From the NCBI GenBank assembly GCA_030770425.1, contig JASJFT010000197.1:19503-83502 (forward strand): a DNA stretch of 64,000 nucleotides, given 5' to 3'. Positions within the stretch are counted from its first letter, which is position 1, and each line of letters starts with the position of its first letter. The stretch comes from Darksidea phi (Eukaryota; Ascomycota; Dothideomycetes; Pleosporales; Lentitheciaceae). This document shows, piece by piece, positions 1 through 10,657 of this stretch. The notes beneath the pieces are model-generated. The model made no database searches, was not told the origin of the DNA, and saw nothing but the letters and a program-made list of their open reading frames with translations. The position numbers and the translations under genes were made by a program.

Positions 1-337
1 CGCAGAATTTAAGGCTGCGAGGATAGGTCACATACTTCTAGACAGCGAGTCCGTTCGCACACTCATCATCACCGCATCGAATGAAGTACGCGTAACCCAC
101 GACTTCAGACTTCCCTTTCCAGTCGCTATCACCTTCTTCGGTCGCGACGACGAAGCTGAGCTGTCCCGGGCCAACGATCCGTGATCGGAGACGAATCATC
201 TGGTATCTACGGAGATCGTCCGGGTACTTGTTCTTATTCGGATACAGCCAGGCGTGGAGTTGGCCATCTTTGAAGGTCTCGAAGGCGATAGCTCCAACTT
301 GTGGTAGGTCCTCTCTAGTGATTGGGCGGGTATGCAT
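1..337 (-). CDS. GNAT-like N-acetyltransferase, partial (runs off left edge)
   Basis: This is the 5' part of a gene read leftwards. From the ATG at 337 it encodes MHTRPITREDLPQVGAIA, a typical start for GNAT acetyltransferases, followed by an aromatic/basic stretch and the beta-strand segments LSFVVATEE and SEVVGYAYFIR expected of the fold's central sheet. The frame reaches a stop at 38, but a donor at 62 (GTGTGC) and an acceptor at 15 give a 48-bp intron, after which coding continues off the window. An in-frame ATG at 427 would add 30 residues; I prefer 337 because conserved-looking sequence starts there. The acetyl-CoA loop is not in the window, so substrate and activity cannot be judged. 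Confidence 0.6.
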
Positions 338-427
338 GCTGAAATCAGGAGTTGGACAATGTAGTGCTTGCGACCTACCCAAATTTTTCAGCCAGTCTAC
401 AGGTGTGTTCTTGAGGGACTTCAACAT

Positions 428-2358
428 ACAGAGCGTATGTGCTTACTCGAGCGGGTGAGTCAGCGTGATAGTGCAAGCCTTCACAGATGTGGAAGGTGCG
501 GAGAGCGAACATCGAGCATGCTGTCGCTTTTCGCACGATGCCTCAACAAAATGCGAGTTTACCAAATATCCCCTTACGATTCAATTCCGCTATGTTTAAC
601 TAGAGAGTATACCACTCCTCGCCTATCGATGGCTAAATCAACACAAGACTTGGTGGAGCCTTCTTAGGTTTGATCCAAGAACTGCCACACGCACCTGTGA
701 CTGACTAGCGCACGTCTAGCAAGGACACAGATGGCAGAGACACGGGCCGCCCAGGATTGTTACCGGCTCAATGCTACTTGATATCTTGATTTTCTTGCGG
801 TCCCAGCATTCACCATCATTGCCTGTGGAGGCACTGTATGTGTGTTTGGGGTCCTCTGGGATCCGAAGACTGTATCTAAACACATCTATGTTTTCAAATG
901 GTGACAGCAGCTGTCCCCTTTGGAAAAGTTATGCGCTACGCCCCTAAGTACCACACTCTCCTATTAGACCACGCCCCACAATGCAGTAACAACATTGCGC
1001 TCGAAGCGAATCTAAGGTGACTCAATCCACGCAATCCATCGCGTTCAGGGAATATCACGGTCAAGTATTGTAAGCTAATGGTATCACGAGGAGCAATACG
1101 CTCTCCGACTTACTCATCCTGCGGAAATGGCTCTCTGTCGATGTTCATGAGTTTCTTCGGGCGCGCAGTCCTCTTCACTGGAGAATTGAGACTGAAACTG
1201 GGGGGTTCAGAGGCGAAAGCCGTTGCAAGGTTTACAGATCCTGAAGCCGTTGTTATGGCGGTGCCTGGCTTTAGCTCTTTTTGTCCCTACTTTTAAGGGC
1301 ATTCTCGCAGGTCGAGTGTCTTTTGACTCGGCAATGGCGCTACAGTAGGCTTTATACCTTCGTACTTCATGCTAAGTTAAGGCGTTTTAAGCTTTCAACA
1401 TCATCAAAAACCAGCCACAGTTCAAAACACCAGTGGCAGCAGGAAGCTGTTGCCGTTACAATGAAGATGTCGGATAAAGCATCGCGATTACGCGCAGACC
1501 GAACTACGCCAACAGATGAATATGCTTGCACATGTCAACCCGTGTGTGACAAGGATCGTGGATGGCCATATCGCCGGAGGCGGCGTAAGTTGCGTGAACC
1601 GCCCTTTCTTCTTCCATGAGGCTTCCGCCTCGCTCCTCGCGGAGATCAACAACTCAGCCAGCGTCTTTATCGTTCGAGACAGGTCCAACATGGTCCTTCG
1701 TCTCTACGGGGACTCTGGAAAAAGTCGCAGCCGCGGAGAAGGCATTGATAGCGAAGACTGTGTCCCTAGATGCAAGTGACCTTTCTCGCGCAGAATCCCG
1801 GTGATTTGTCGATACTTGATGTTGTACCGTATACTATATGGCTTCGGCATGAAGTGTATATGTTTATTTCCGTTCACTCCGCTAATACTTGTCAATAATG
1901 CTGCGTCTGCTTTTCTCCCGCGGAAGATTCTTCCAGGACCAGCTATGGCCATACCTACTGCAGTTTCTGTCTTATCTCACAGTGCATATCCACTACCGAT
2001 TTTCCTCTTCACTGTCTTGGGGAGTCGACCGGGTGCAATACTGAATTGACTTTGCCAGACCTACAAGGGGAGCTTGCCTCTCATGAATTCAAAAATGTGC
2101 TTGTATACTCCTCTTCAGAGCTCGTGCAAAAGAAGGGTGAGACAAATTTGAATAAAGGATAGAACATTTATTCATTGGATTTTGTATGTTGGGAGACTCC
2201 TTTTTGTAAGCTCCCCACGACACGCAAGAGTTTATTCGCAGCAGAGACGACGATAAAATATTGTACCTTCGAATATCGGAGTCAATAGAGGTACCATACC
2301 ACGTTATGATGGCCAAGCTATGTCTTTCTTAAGCGTTATGACCACACACTCCTTCTCG
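428..2358. other. Gene-free stretch with a possible coding remnant
   Basis: I see no intact gene here. Around 1570-1800 two plus-strand frames read like pieces of one protein (ASASLLAEINNSASVFIV in one, EKVAAAEKALIAK in the next), consistent with a frameshifted fossil, but no family can be named. The rest has short, stop-rich frames. The left part holds the promoter of the leftward acetyltransferase gene and the right part the 3' flank of the amidotransferase. Confidence 0.4.
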
Positions 2359-3677
2359 CTACCCGACCCTCAACCGATCGATAGCCCCACTGACTACCTC
2401 CTCACTTCTATGTGGACTCCCAATCAAACTTCCTTCTCCACTCATATTCGCTCCATCAGCATTGTCCCTAAGAACCTGCTTATCAGGCCCCGTGATAGTC
2501 TGTCCCTTCGCCTGCGCGAAGCCGGCTGAGCGAGCGTGTGCTGGGTTCGGCGAGTAGAAGGCATCGATGATGGGGTGGACCATGACGGTCTGCTTGTGGA
2601 TTGTTATGGTAGAGTTTGTGGGGACTGTTACCCAATTGTCTATGACAGATCCATTAGCATCCTTAAAGAGAAAGTAGACAGCAAGGGACACACCTCGTTC
2701 AAAAGTAAGTGGTTCGCTGGCTACAAGCACAATATCCGATCCCTTATCTCGGCGCTCCATAACGTAGTCCTTCTTGGCCGGATCGGTGACCGGCGAGTTG
2801 GGCTTATTGACGCTCTTGGACTCCTTCCAACTTGTTCCACTGCTCCAAAACAGGCTCGCAGCCTCATCTGTCCTGCTACTCACATACCGCGTGCAAACAA
2901 CACTCTCACCGTCTGTCACCGCGAAGTTGAGCAGACTTCTGCTGTCTTCCTCACCAACAGACCCTGCTTCTACGACCTCCGCTATTAGCGCGTTGATTCG
3001 CTCGATCGTCTTCAGAATCGCTTTTCGTAGAACGGTGTGTCCGAAGCCGGAGGAGTAGGAGTCGCTATCAGGATGATGTCCCGCTTTATCAAGGCAGTCA
3101 AGGAACAGCGCAAACGCCCATTCGCTGTCCGTACTGCCTTGCACTAGCGTGAACCATTGCTCGTTCAAGCCGAGCGCTAACTTGCGTTTTATGCGTCTAA
3201 AACAGCCAATCCCACCGTTGTGCATGAACATCAGCTTCTTGTACGTGAAAGGATGACAGTTCGAGTCTGAGAGATTGCCCTCAGTTGTCGCGCGTACATG
3301 TGCGAAGATGAGCGACGACGTCGTTTTGGATGCGATCCGTGAAAGGTTGATACAATTCCATGCTGGGATTGTGGAGGTGAAGACGCAGGGTTCGGGACCA
3401 AGGGAGGGCGAGGTGTAGTAGCCGATGCCAAAGCCATCGCCGTTGTGTGGACGACGTGTGTCCTGTGGGCATGGTGAGCATGGTGGGGGAGGGGTGGACC
3501 GGCGGAAGATAACGTACGAGGCGCAGGCGCGAGTCGAAGGACTGTGTGAGAATGGAGTGGGTGGGGTTGAGGATGAGCTCTGAGAGGAGTATCTCATCCT
3601 TGCCTTTGTACACCTGCGACTCTCAGCTGTTGTACTGCAGGATGTCCGTTTGCGAAACCAACCATGAATCTGCACAT
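2359..3677 (-). CDS. DUG3: Class II glutamine amidotransferase, Dug3-like
   Basis: The product is a 386-residue Ntn-type glutamine amidotransferase resembling the Dug3 subunit of the yeast Dug2-Dug3 glutathione-degrading complex. Exons: 3677-3663, 3613-3518, 3462-2694, 2639-2359 (total divisible by three). The first exon is only 15 nt (M-C-R-F-M) and supplies the N-terminal nucleophile Cys2. Exon 2 gives YKGKDEILLSELI and SFDSRLRL. Exon 3 gives RRPHNGDGFG (about 40-49), FAHVRATTEG (about 90-99) and NCHPF, all class II signatures. The last intron (54 bp) has no in-frame stop, so retention would insert 18 residues into FERDNWVTVPTNS. By family knowledge the protein acts in the cytosol in glutathione breakdown; that role is inferred. 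I found no Dug2 partner in the window. Confidence 0.88.
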
Positions 3678-4070
3678 GCTGAATACGCCTCAGAGTCGCG
3701 CCGCGACTACTAGAGAAACGTTAATCCTGAAAACGAGCGAGTTTGGGCTTCCTGATGGCTTAAAGTGTTTTTCCGTAGAGAGGTGGTGCGAGCACTGGGT
3801 GTATTGGAGCAAGGCTCAAAGCGGTGAGATTGCGCCATTCAATGTAAATATGATGATTGGGTGCGTGCATTCTGGAACACCTGCAGCCTTCCATAACAGC
3901 TTCTAGCGTACGACGTGTTCATCAACCTCAGGCTTGCCATCGAACCTGAAGACGAAGACAGCTAAAGCCCCCACACGGAGCGCATCGTCGAGCGTCGTGG
4001 GGGTGTGCCAGCCGTGGGATCTCACGTCATAGCTATTTAAGAACTAACGTGTTTTATCACTCCTCGGGTC
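3678..4070. other. Intergenic, upstream of the amidotransferase gene
   Basis: No gene seen. Contains the promoter of the leftward amidotransferase gene. At 4056-4070 there is a partial extra copy of the tip of the adjacent foldback element (ATCACTCCTCGGG), so the element end appears to be duplicated. Confidence 0.4.
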
Positions 4071-4445
4071 AAATCACTCCTCGGGCCACCCCAAAACCCA
4101 CCAAAAATGAATAAAACCACACCTTCATATCTCAACAACGGCTTAATAATAAAATTTAAAACTCTATATTTAAGCTTTAGTACCTATTTGAAGCCTCTGA
4201 TTAAAGTCTTAAAATAGTAGGCCTAGCTATTATCAAGATATCGTGTTTTGGCCCCCAATTTCAAGCTAAATTGCTGCATCTCTATAACCACTTAATAAAA
4301 TACTTCTAGAGTCTAATAGATGTTATAAAATAGATGTAAAGGCCTAAATATAGAGTTTTAGATTATTTTATTAAGCCGTTGTTGAGATATGAAGGTGTAG
4401 TTTTGCTCATTTTTGGTGGGTTTTGGGGTGCCCGAGGAGTGATTT
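4071..4445. mobile_element. MITE-like foldback element with ~100-bp inverted arms
   Basis: The left arm (about 4071-4172) and the right arm (about 4345-4445) are near-perfect reverse complements. Both carry AAATCACTCCTCGGG at the outer tip, then CCCCAAAACCCACC, then ATATCTCAACAACGGCTTAA, and end in the AT-rich ACTCTATATTTA. The arms differ by a one-base indel and scattered substitutions, so the element is not brand new. The roughly 170-bp interior is AT-rich and encodes nothing, which suits a non-autonomous DNA transposon. I could not identify a clean target-site duplication. It ends about 75 bp upstream of the ATG of a broken regulator gene. Confidence 0.8.
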
Positions 4446-4518
4446 GGCACCCCAGCCCATTCGTCTGACGATGCCATCGCAGCTCTAATATCAGAATTCT
4501 ATACGGAGCTTGTACCAT

Positions 4519-6246
4519 ATGACGAGCTCGAAGCGTGATCCTGAGTGCTGTTGGACGTGCCGGCTCCGGCGAAAGAAGTGCGATCCGGAACCTGAGCATC
4601 GCCTGCCACCGTGACGCAGAGAGGCCGAGATGGATGGACGGAGGTGCGAAGCAAAGGCATATGACCGAAAGTATCAACAACCAAATCAAGCGTAATGCTG
4701 AACAACAAAGCGAACGCGATGCTGGTTCAGCCGGCGTCAATGGAGGACTCAACCTCATCATCGAGCCTAGAAGCGCCGTTGACTCGCACCAGCTTGTTCC
4801 CAGCACCAATCACAGGGTTGATATGTCAATCCCAAGTCCACGGTTGGTGGCGAGTGCCGTCGGTCTCAGTCCTACTATTTGCCAGACATCCAGCCTCCCT
4901 AACGAAGCCGCTGCTCTGGAGCACTTTGAGACAGCGTTTCTCACCAAGTACTTAGATGACATATGCCCTTTCTTGTTCCCATTCTACAATCCAAGTGCGA
5001 TAGAAACCGGGCGAAGCTGGATCCTTGCTCTCTTGAAGAATAGCGGTGTTGCATGCCATGCTGCGTTGAGCTTGACGGCTTACTTCCTCGCTGTTTTCCT
5101 GAAAGACACATACCCTGGAGAGTTTGAGCATTGCAAGAAGGAGTTGTAGAAGTACCTGGGCCAGCAGACAGATACCTACTTCAAACAGATTCGGGAGGAG
5201 GTTGAGAAATTTCGCTTTCCGATTGAAGTGGCAACTTTTTCGGAATGAGCTCGTAGCATGGAAAGCATCGGCCAAGCCTTGATCTTTGAAGTAATCTTAG
5301 TTCGATCAGGAGCAGGAATATCCATCTCACCGCCGCTTTAGGACTCTTCGACAGCATACAGCGTTATCAAATTCAGGATGATCCAGACCCGACGCTTCTG
5401 TCGCTGTTGAAAGGGTTTGGAGAGCCAACTTGGTACATTCCCGCGTCCGATTCTTATATTTGGAATACCGAACAAGCGGGGTTTCGCTTTTTCGCCGCTC
5501 TACTGATCTTCCTCGATGCTGTTAGTAGTACGGCCTCGGAACAGCGCCCTCGCCTTCTCGACCACTATCCGCTGCTGCTGGCCGAAGCCGATGGCGAAAG
5601 AAAGCACGAACCGATTCCACTTTGGCTGTCAGGTTAACATTGGGTGCCAGAACTGGGTAATTGTTGCCATCGCTGAGACTGCGGCTCTCGCCAAGTGGAA
5701 GAAAGACGCGAAGTCAGACGGAAGCTTGTCCGTTATGGAGCTGGCCGACCATGCGAGGTACATCGAAGAAGCTCTCGATAAGGGAATTTTATCCCTGGAA
5801 ACGAGTAGCTTTAAGTCATACAGTGTTCAGAAAAACAAGTTCCGCTTTGGTTACTGGCGTTCACTTCCACTTGTTTCCTCCGTAACAAAACCAATATCTG
5901 GGCTCAGGCTGCCCGAATATACCTTGCTATAGTAGTCTCGGGCTGGCAGCCCCACAACGCATCAATACGAGCTGCATTGCGGAAGGTATTAGTACTTCTC
6001 CAAGATATACACTCACCAAGCCATCTGCATACGTTCACCTGGCCGCTTGTAGTGTCCGGTTGTCTTGCCGAGCCTGGTGAGAAGCAACAGTATTCCCGGT
6101 CCATTCTAGATGATCAACGCGAGGTGGGAATGCTCGGCGCCATGGCGCAGGCTCGCAATATTATAATAAAGACGTGGGAGAAGCAAGACGTTCTGGACAG
6201 GAACAACTGGGATATGGCGTCTTGTTTTTGCATCCTGGGTTTCTAG
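4519..6246 (+). pseudogene. Broken Zn2Cys6 transcription factor gene
   Basis: An ATG at 4519 opens with SSKRDPECCWTCRLRRKKCD, the first three cysteines of a Zn(II)2Cys6 cluster, then hits a stop at 4612. The frame from 4535 resumes the same protein at SIACHRDAERPRWMDGGAKQ, the end of such clusters and linker, but the middle C-x2-C part is missing, as if deleted with a frame change. Further pieces follow in shifting frames: FETAFLTKYLDDICPFLFP to a stop at 5149, MKGFGEPTWYIPA (5407-5637), MELADHARYIEEALDKGI (within 5640-5880) and HTFTWPLVVSGCLAEPG to MASCFCILGF (6000-6246). The order matches fungal C6 regulators with a middle homology domain. At least three frame breaks and the lost half-cluster argue for a dead gene. 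The foldback element lies in its promoter. Confidence 0.8.
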
Positions 6247-6435
6247 CGCTACTAATATAGTGCTATTGGTGCGTTAGGACTGTGCCTCACTGTCTAGATA
6301 CCGCATTTGTTTACTACATACACACTTTGCTCCCCTAGCAATATGAACCCACGCTCGGATACGCGCATTTATCCAACGCACCTGGTACATCTATCAAAAA
6401 TCTCGTCGCCACCATAGAGCTTCCATTTTGATGCA

Positions 6436-7510
6436 TCATTTGCTCTTCCACAGACCCAAAACCTCCTCAACTGTAGTTGTCTCCATCTCCTGAAATCTCC
6501 TATTGAGAGCCTTCTCCTCGGGAACAGTGAACAAACCATGTACTACATAAAGGCCAAATCTGGCCTGGAAAGCACGCCGAATACCTATTGCAAGGTAGGA
6601 GTCGGTGGCATACAAAGGCATCTCGGTGGATTCGCCTTGCATGAGCTTCTCAGTACTATCGTATGTGATCTTGAGCTTGGCACCTATTACTGGTCAACCA
6701 ATAGGTTTGAATATTGGAAGGTCAACTGCGCTCACCAGTCAATTCCTCAGCTTGCTTGACCACTCGATTCCATGTCGTATTCTCGCTGTATGCGCAGAAC
6801 GATTCTTCCCACTTCGGTAGTTCAAGCATGGCAGCAACAAACTTGCCCAGGTCCTGACTGTAAGTGAGTGGGAACTTCTCATCTCCAGTACCAGGGATGA
6901 CTGCTGTCCTGGTTGCCATATTAAGGACAAAGGTAACGGGCTTTAGGTGAGACTGAATGTATGGCATGCCGTAGTAGTCGAGGAAGAAGCCGTTGTAGAA
7001 CTGGGTCCATTCGAGGCTGGTCTTTTTGATCTTAGCCATGACTGCAAGACGGGCCTTTTGCGGGGCAAGTTGGAGTCTGTAGGTTTGTTAGGTTGCCCAA
7101 TGGGTGATAGCAATGGATGCTCACTCTTCCGGCGGCATTGGGATTCCCCAGTTGCTGATAATGAACGGATTCATCGTCTTAGAATTTTCCACTGCTCTCA
7201 AAACATTGATCTCCGTCACACTTGGGGTGTCATCAAAGATGAAAATGGCGGATATCACCACTTCAATGTTGTTTTCTTCGAGTACTTTTGTCAGAGTGTC
7301 GACATCGTAGTCCACCGCGAGAACGGGGTTCGTGTCTTGGGTTTTGGGAGTCTGGGAGCGACAAGTTAGTAGCAGCGAGAATAGCTTTACCCAAAGCGCA
7401 CTCACCTTTCAAGACAGGGCGATAGCTTTGTGTTTTCCGGTCTCTCTCAAGGCGTCCATAATGGTTCGTCCGACACCCCCGTTGCCCCCTGGAACGGCGA
7501 CGGTTACCAT
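6436..7510 (-). pseudogene. NmrA/isoflavone reductase-like NAD(P)-binding protein, one premature stop
   Basis: Exons 7510-7406, 7351-7125, 7076-6736 and 6683-6436 join into 306 codons, the usual size for NmrA-like atypical short-chain dehydrogenases. The N terminus MVTVAVPGGNGGVGRTIMD contains the Rossmann GxxGxxG motif. Later segments EWTQFYNGFFLDYYG and DEKFPLTYSQDLGKFVAAML are typical of the family's core. The only defect is TGA at 7411-7409, at the next-to-last codon of exon 1, where a CGA (Arg) is expected after ALS: a single C-to-T change at a CpG. I see no alternative donor that would bypass it. It is either a recent pseudogene, a read error or a readthrough codon. It lies directly downstream of the dead Zn2Cys6 gene, in opposite orientation. 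Confidence 0.65.
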
Positions 7511-8516
7511 ATTTATGATGTCGAAAACCTTTGGCTGTGCTCAGGGTAATGGTGTGCCCGCTGTAGGAAGAGCTACAACGTGATACCTATACCGCTCAGC
7601 AGCGGCGATTGACTTGTACATTATGTGAGCTGTACGAGCAACATTATGAATCAAATCCCTTCTCTACTATCAATACATCAACAACTTCTCTTCTTTGATG
7701 TTGGCGGGTCGATTGTTTCCTTTTTGGATAGATCGCGCGGAGCAGCTGGCTGCGCGCTCAATTGAACGCGCTGGGAAGACTATAGATTATAGTTACGCAG
7801 CTCGGGGTCAATCGTTTCCGGGCCCACCCCTCTTCACACGCGGTTTTTCTATGATGAGAGCGGGTAGCATTCCGATAGGCCCGACCGAGATTTTGGGCAG
7901 GTGTTAGGCTTGTAATCAGATAGGTATACAAGGCCAATAACTGTCAAATACACCAATATTTCACAATCAGGTGCGCGTTTGATTTGTAACTGCGTTCAGC
8001 TAGGTATCTGATCGTGGATCCATGGACATCGGACTCAAGCATGTTACCCGTCTCACCCTAGTCACCAATTTGTCCAAAATCCATTGCCCATCATAGCACA
8101 TTGCACACAGCCATCCGCCTCTACTGATGCCATTGGCCGTCTGATACAAGAGGGAAATAGCAGACCACTCGGAACGCCGGGGATATGATGCGGATAAGAT
8201 TTGGGGGTACAAGACGGTGTATCTGACGATGCTTTCGTAAATTAAACATAAACAGGGGATCGGTCTGTTCGGGGATCCGGGGAAAAGTGTGCAAGGGGGT
8301 TGGAGGGCAATGTGCAGTCCCACAACTACGGGTTGCTGGTATTCTGGAAGGGTGGTGTATTACATCGAATAGATTCAATCTCCTGACCTCTCAATCGAGG
8401 AGATGGGGGGTCTGAAATGGGTATGATGGGAACTGCGAAAGAATAAATAGGAGTCGTCTGCTTAAGTAACGAGCAAAGACTTACTTGTGGAGATATTGTA
8501 AAGATAAATTAACTCT
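7511..8516. other. Intergenic, nothing coding seen
   Basis: No supportable gene. The left side is the promoter of the NmrA-like gene; the right side (roughly 8380-8516) is the 3' flank of the importin alpha gene. Short minus-strand frames at 8000-8378 overlap each other and lack any family signature. Confidence 0.4.
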
Positions 8517-10310
8517 TCACATGTCCATGGAGTCACCGCCGTTAGCGAAATTGAAGTTCTGTTGCTGCTGTGCCTGCGGAGCGCCAAAGCCGAAGTGACC
8601 ATCCTGGGTAACTTGAGGTCCAGTCTCCCCCATGTTCTCAGCGTCGCCTTCCTCGTCTGAGAAATACTTCTCGATGATGTTATATGCCTTCATATAGATC
8701 TCTTCGTTGGCGTTGTTTTGGCAGTCGTGGATCTTCTCCATACCGCCAACCTCTTCGATGAAGAGAGCATAACGGTTGATCGGCTCACCCGTAGCTCCAT
8801 CAACTCCCGATTCCTTGTCCATCTCCCCGACCTTGAGGATATTCTCAAGGCCATCAAGAGCGACTTGAATAATCTTGTTGTCAGGGCAGGCGAGCAGGTC
8901 ACACAATGGCTTGATGCAGCCGCTTTGGACAAGGTAGCGGATCTGGGCAGGCTTCTGGAGACCGCCAGAGGTAGCGTTGGAAATGGCCCAGCAAGCCTCC
9001 TTCCTCGTCTTGAAGTCGCCGTTTTGGAGAAGGTGAATGAGCGGGGGGATGATGTTGGCATCAATGACAGCTTGGATCTGGGTAGAGTTGCCAGCGGTGA
9101 CATTGGAAATTGTCCAGCAGGCCTCCTTGCGAATACCATCCTTGGTAGAGCTCAGAAGAGATAGCAGGGCAGGAAGCGCACCACAGTTGATAATGACCTG
9201 AGTCTGCACGTCATCCCCTGTAACGATGTTGCCTACAGAGCGGAGGGCGGGGGTCTGGACAGAGGTGGAAGCGTGCATGAGAAGCTCCACAAGACGGCGG
9301 GGAATGCCAGCCTCGATGACAGCCTGGATCTTGTCGTTCGACCCATCCGAAAGGTAGGATATGGCCCAGCAGGCGTCGATAAGGACCTCATCATCGAGCG
9401 AGTACACAAGCTTGGAAAGAACGGGGAGGGCGGGCTGGATCTACAATGAGTCAGCGATACATCTAACGTGACAAGGAGTAGAGTACACCCACCGTTTGCC
9501 AGTCCGGCTGGGGTGTCTTTCCACGGCAGAAGTTGCTCAGAGTCCAGGTGGCGTTCCTCAGCATGCTGAGCTTGCGGCTGTCACCCAGGAGGGCAAGCAA
9601 CGGGCGGAGGGCTCCGGCCTGGAGGACGAAGTCGCGGCAGGCGGGACTGTCGCCGGCGATGTTTCCAAGCGCCCAGACGGCCTGCTCCCGCACATCGGGC
9701 TCGTGGCTGCTGAGCAGTTCAACGAAGATGGGCACCGCACCAGCCTCGATGACTACCTGAGTCTGCTGAGCAGAACCGGAGGCGATGTTGGTGAGAGCCC
9801 ACGCGGCTTCGAACTGAACCAGTGTGTGCGGCGACCGAAGGAACTCGACGAATCTGCTTACGACGCCCGTCTCAATGACTCGCTCGATGGGGGGATTGCG
9901 CTCCTTGGACAAGAGTTTCCGGAACTTGGTCGTTGCCTGAATCTGCTCGTCGATCTGTTCCGAGAAGACGCCCTTAACCATCTGGGGGAGCTCTTCGTTC
10001 AGCTAGCGCATATCGTTAGCTAGACGTCTCATATGGGGTATTGTGCTATGCGTATGCGAGCATACGAGGGGTAACTTACCTGGCTCTCGATATTCCCGCC
10101 TTCATCGTCGCTGTCGGGGGCAGCACCGAGAGAGGCACCCGGCTGGTCTCTGCCCGCAATACCGCGTCGCTTTGCGAGATTTTCCTCACGCTTTGCCCTA
10201 CGGATCTCGACCTGCTGCTCCTCGCGGCGGCGGCGGAGCTCATCAGGCTTGAAGGCGCTCTTCGCTTTGAAGGTGGTGCGGCGATGCTCGGGAATGTACT
10301 TGTCGGCCAT
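8517..10310 (-). CDS. Importin alpha (karyopherin alpha)
   Basis: A 554-residue nuclear import adaptor. Exons: 10310-10080, 10002-9493, 9440-8517. The N terminus has an importin-beta-binding domain ([20 protein letters not shown] and following basic residues, about residues 10-55). An array of Armadillo repeats follows, with recurring signatures such as [42 protein letters not shown] and [14 protein letters not shown]; the Trp and Asn residues that grip the nuclear localisation signal are visible in each. The C terminus is acidic and then Gln/Asn-rich (QQQNFNF). By family knowledge it carries NLS cargo together with importin beta through nuclear pores. It is divergent from POT1, sharing a 347-bp upstream region. 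Confidence 0.96.
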
Positions 10311-10657
10311 GGTGGTGACTCGTGCGGCTGACTATGGGTGCAGGAGTGGTGTGTGGAAGGCAAGCGGGTTTGTTTGGAGGGGATTTATCTTCAGTCGTGG
10401 GGGGCAGGGGAGGTGAAAAGGCGGAGCGGCACCAGCGGCCTACGCTAGTCGATAGATGTACTAGCTTCATTAGCGCCTTGGCTACGAGCATCGCATCGAC
10501 TATACAAACTGCCTCTCCACACCTTCGCACCACACATCGCGATCCGTAAGCTCCCGCGCCATCCTGCTGCCTCAAATTTCTCTTTGCAAAAGACGCCGAG
10601 GGCTATCAGGCTTCCTGTTCCGTCAAATAGTGCTACAGCTTTGTAGATTATCCTACC
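10311..10657. promoter_or_regulatory. Bidirectional promoter, importin alpha / POT1
   Basis: A 347-bp gap separates the divergent start codons of importin alpha (leftward) and POT1 (rightward), so both promoters must lie here or overlap. I see no TATA box or other recognisable element that I can assign with confidence. Confidence 0.5.

Noticed and set aside
4071..7510. Secondary-metabolite gene cluster
   Set aside because: A regulator and an NmrA-like gene alone do not make one; no polyketide, peptide or terpene synthase is present in the window.
8718..9164. Open plus-strand frame antisense to importin alpha (also 9496-10023)
   Set aside because: Antisense of Armadillo-repeat codons; no independent motif or promoter.
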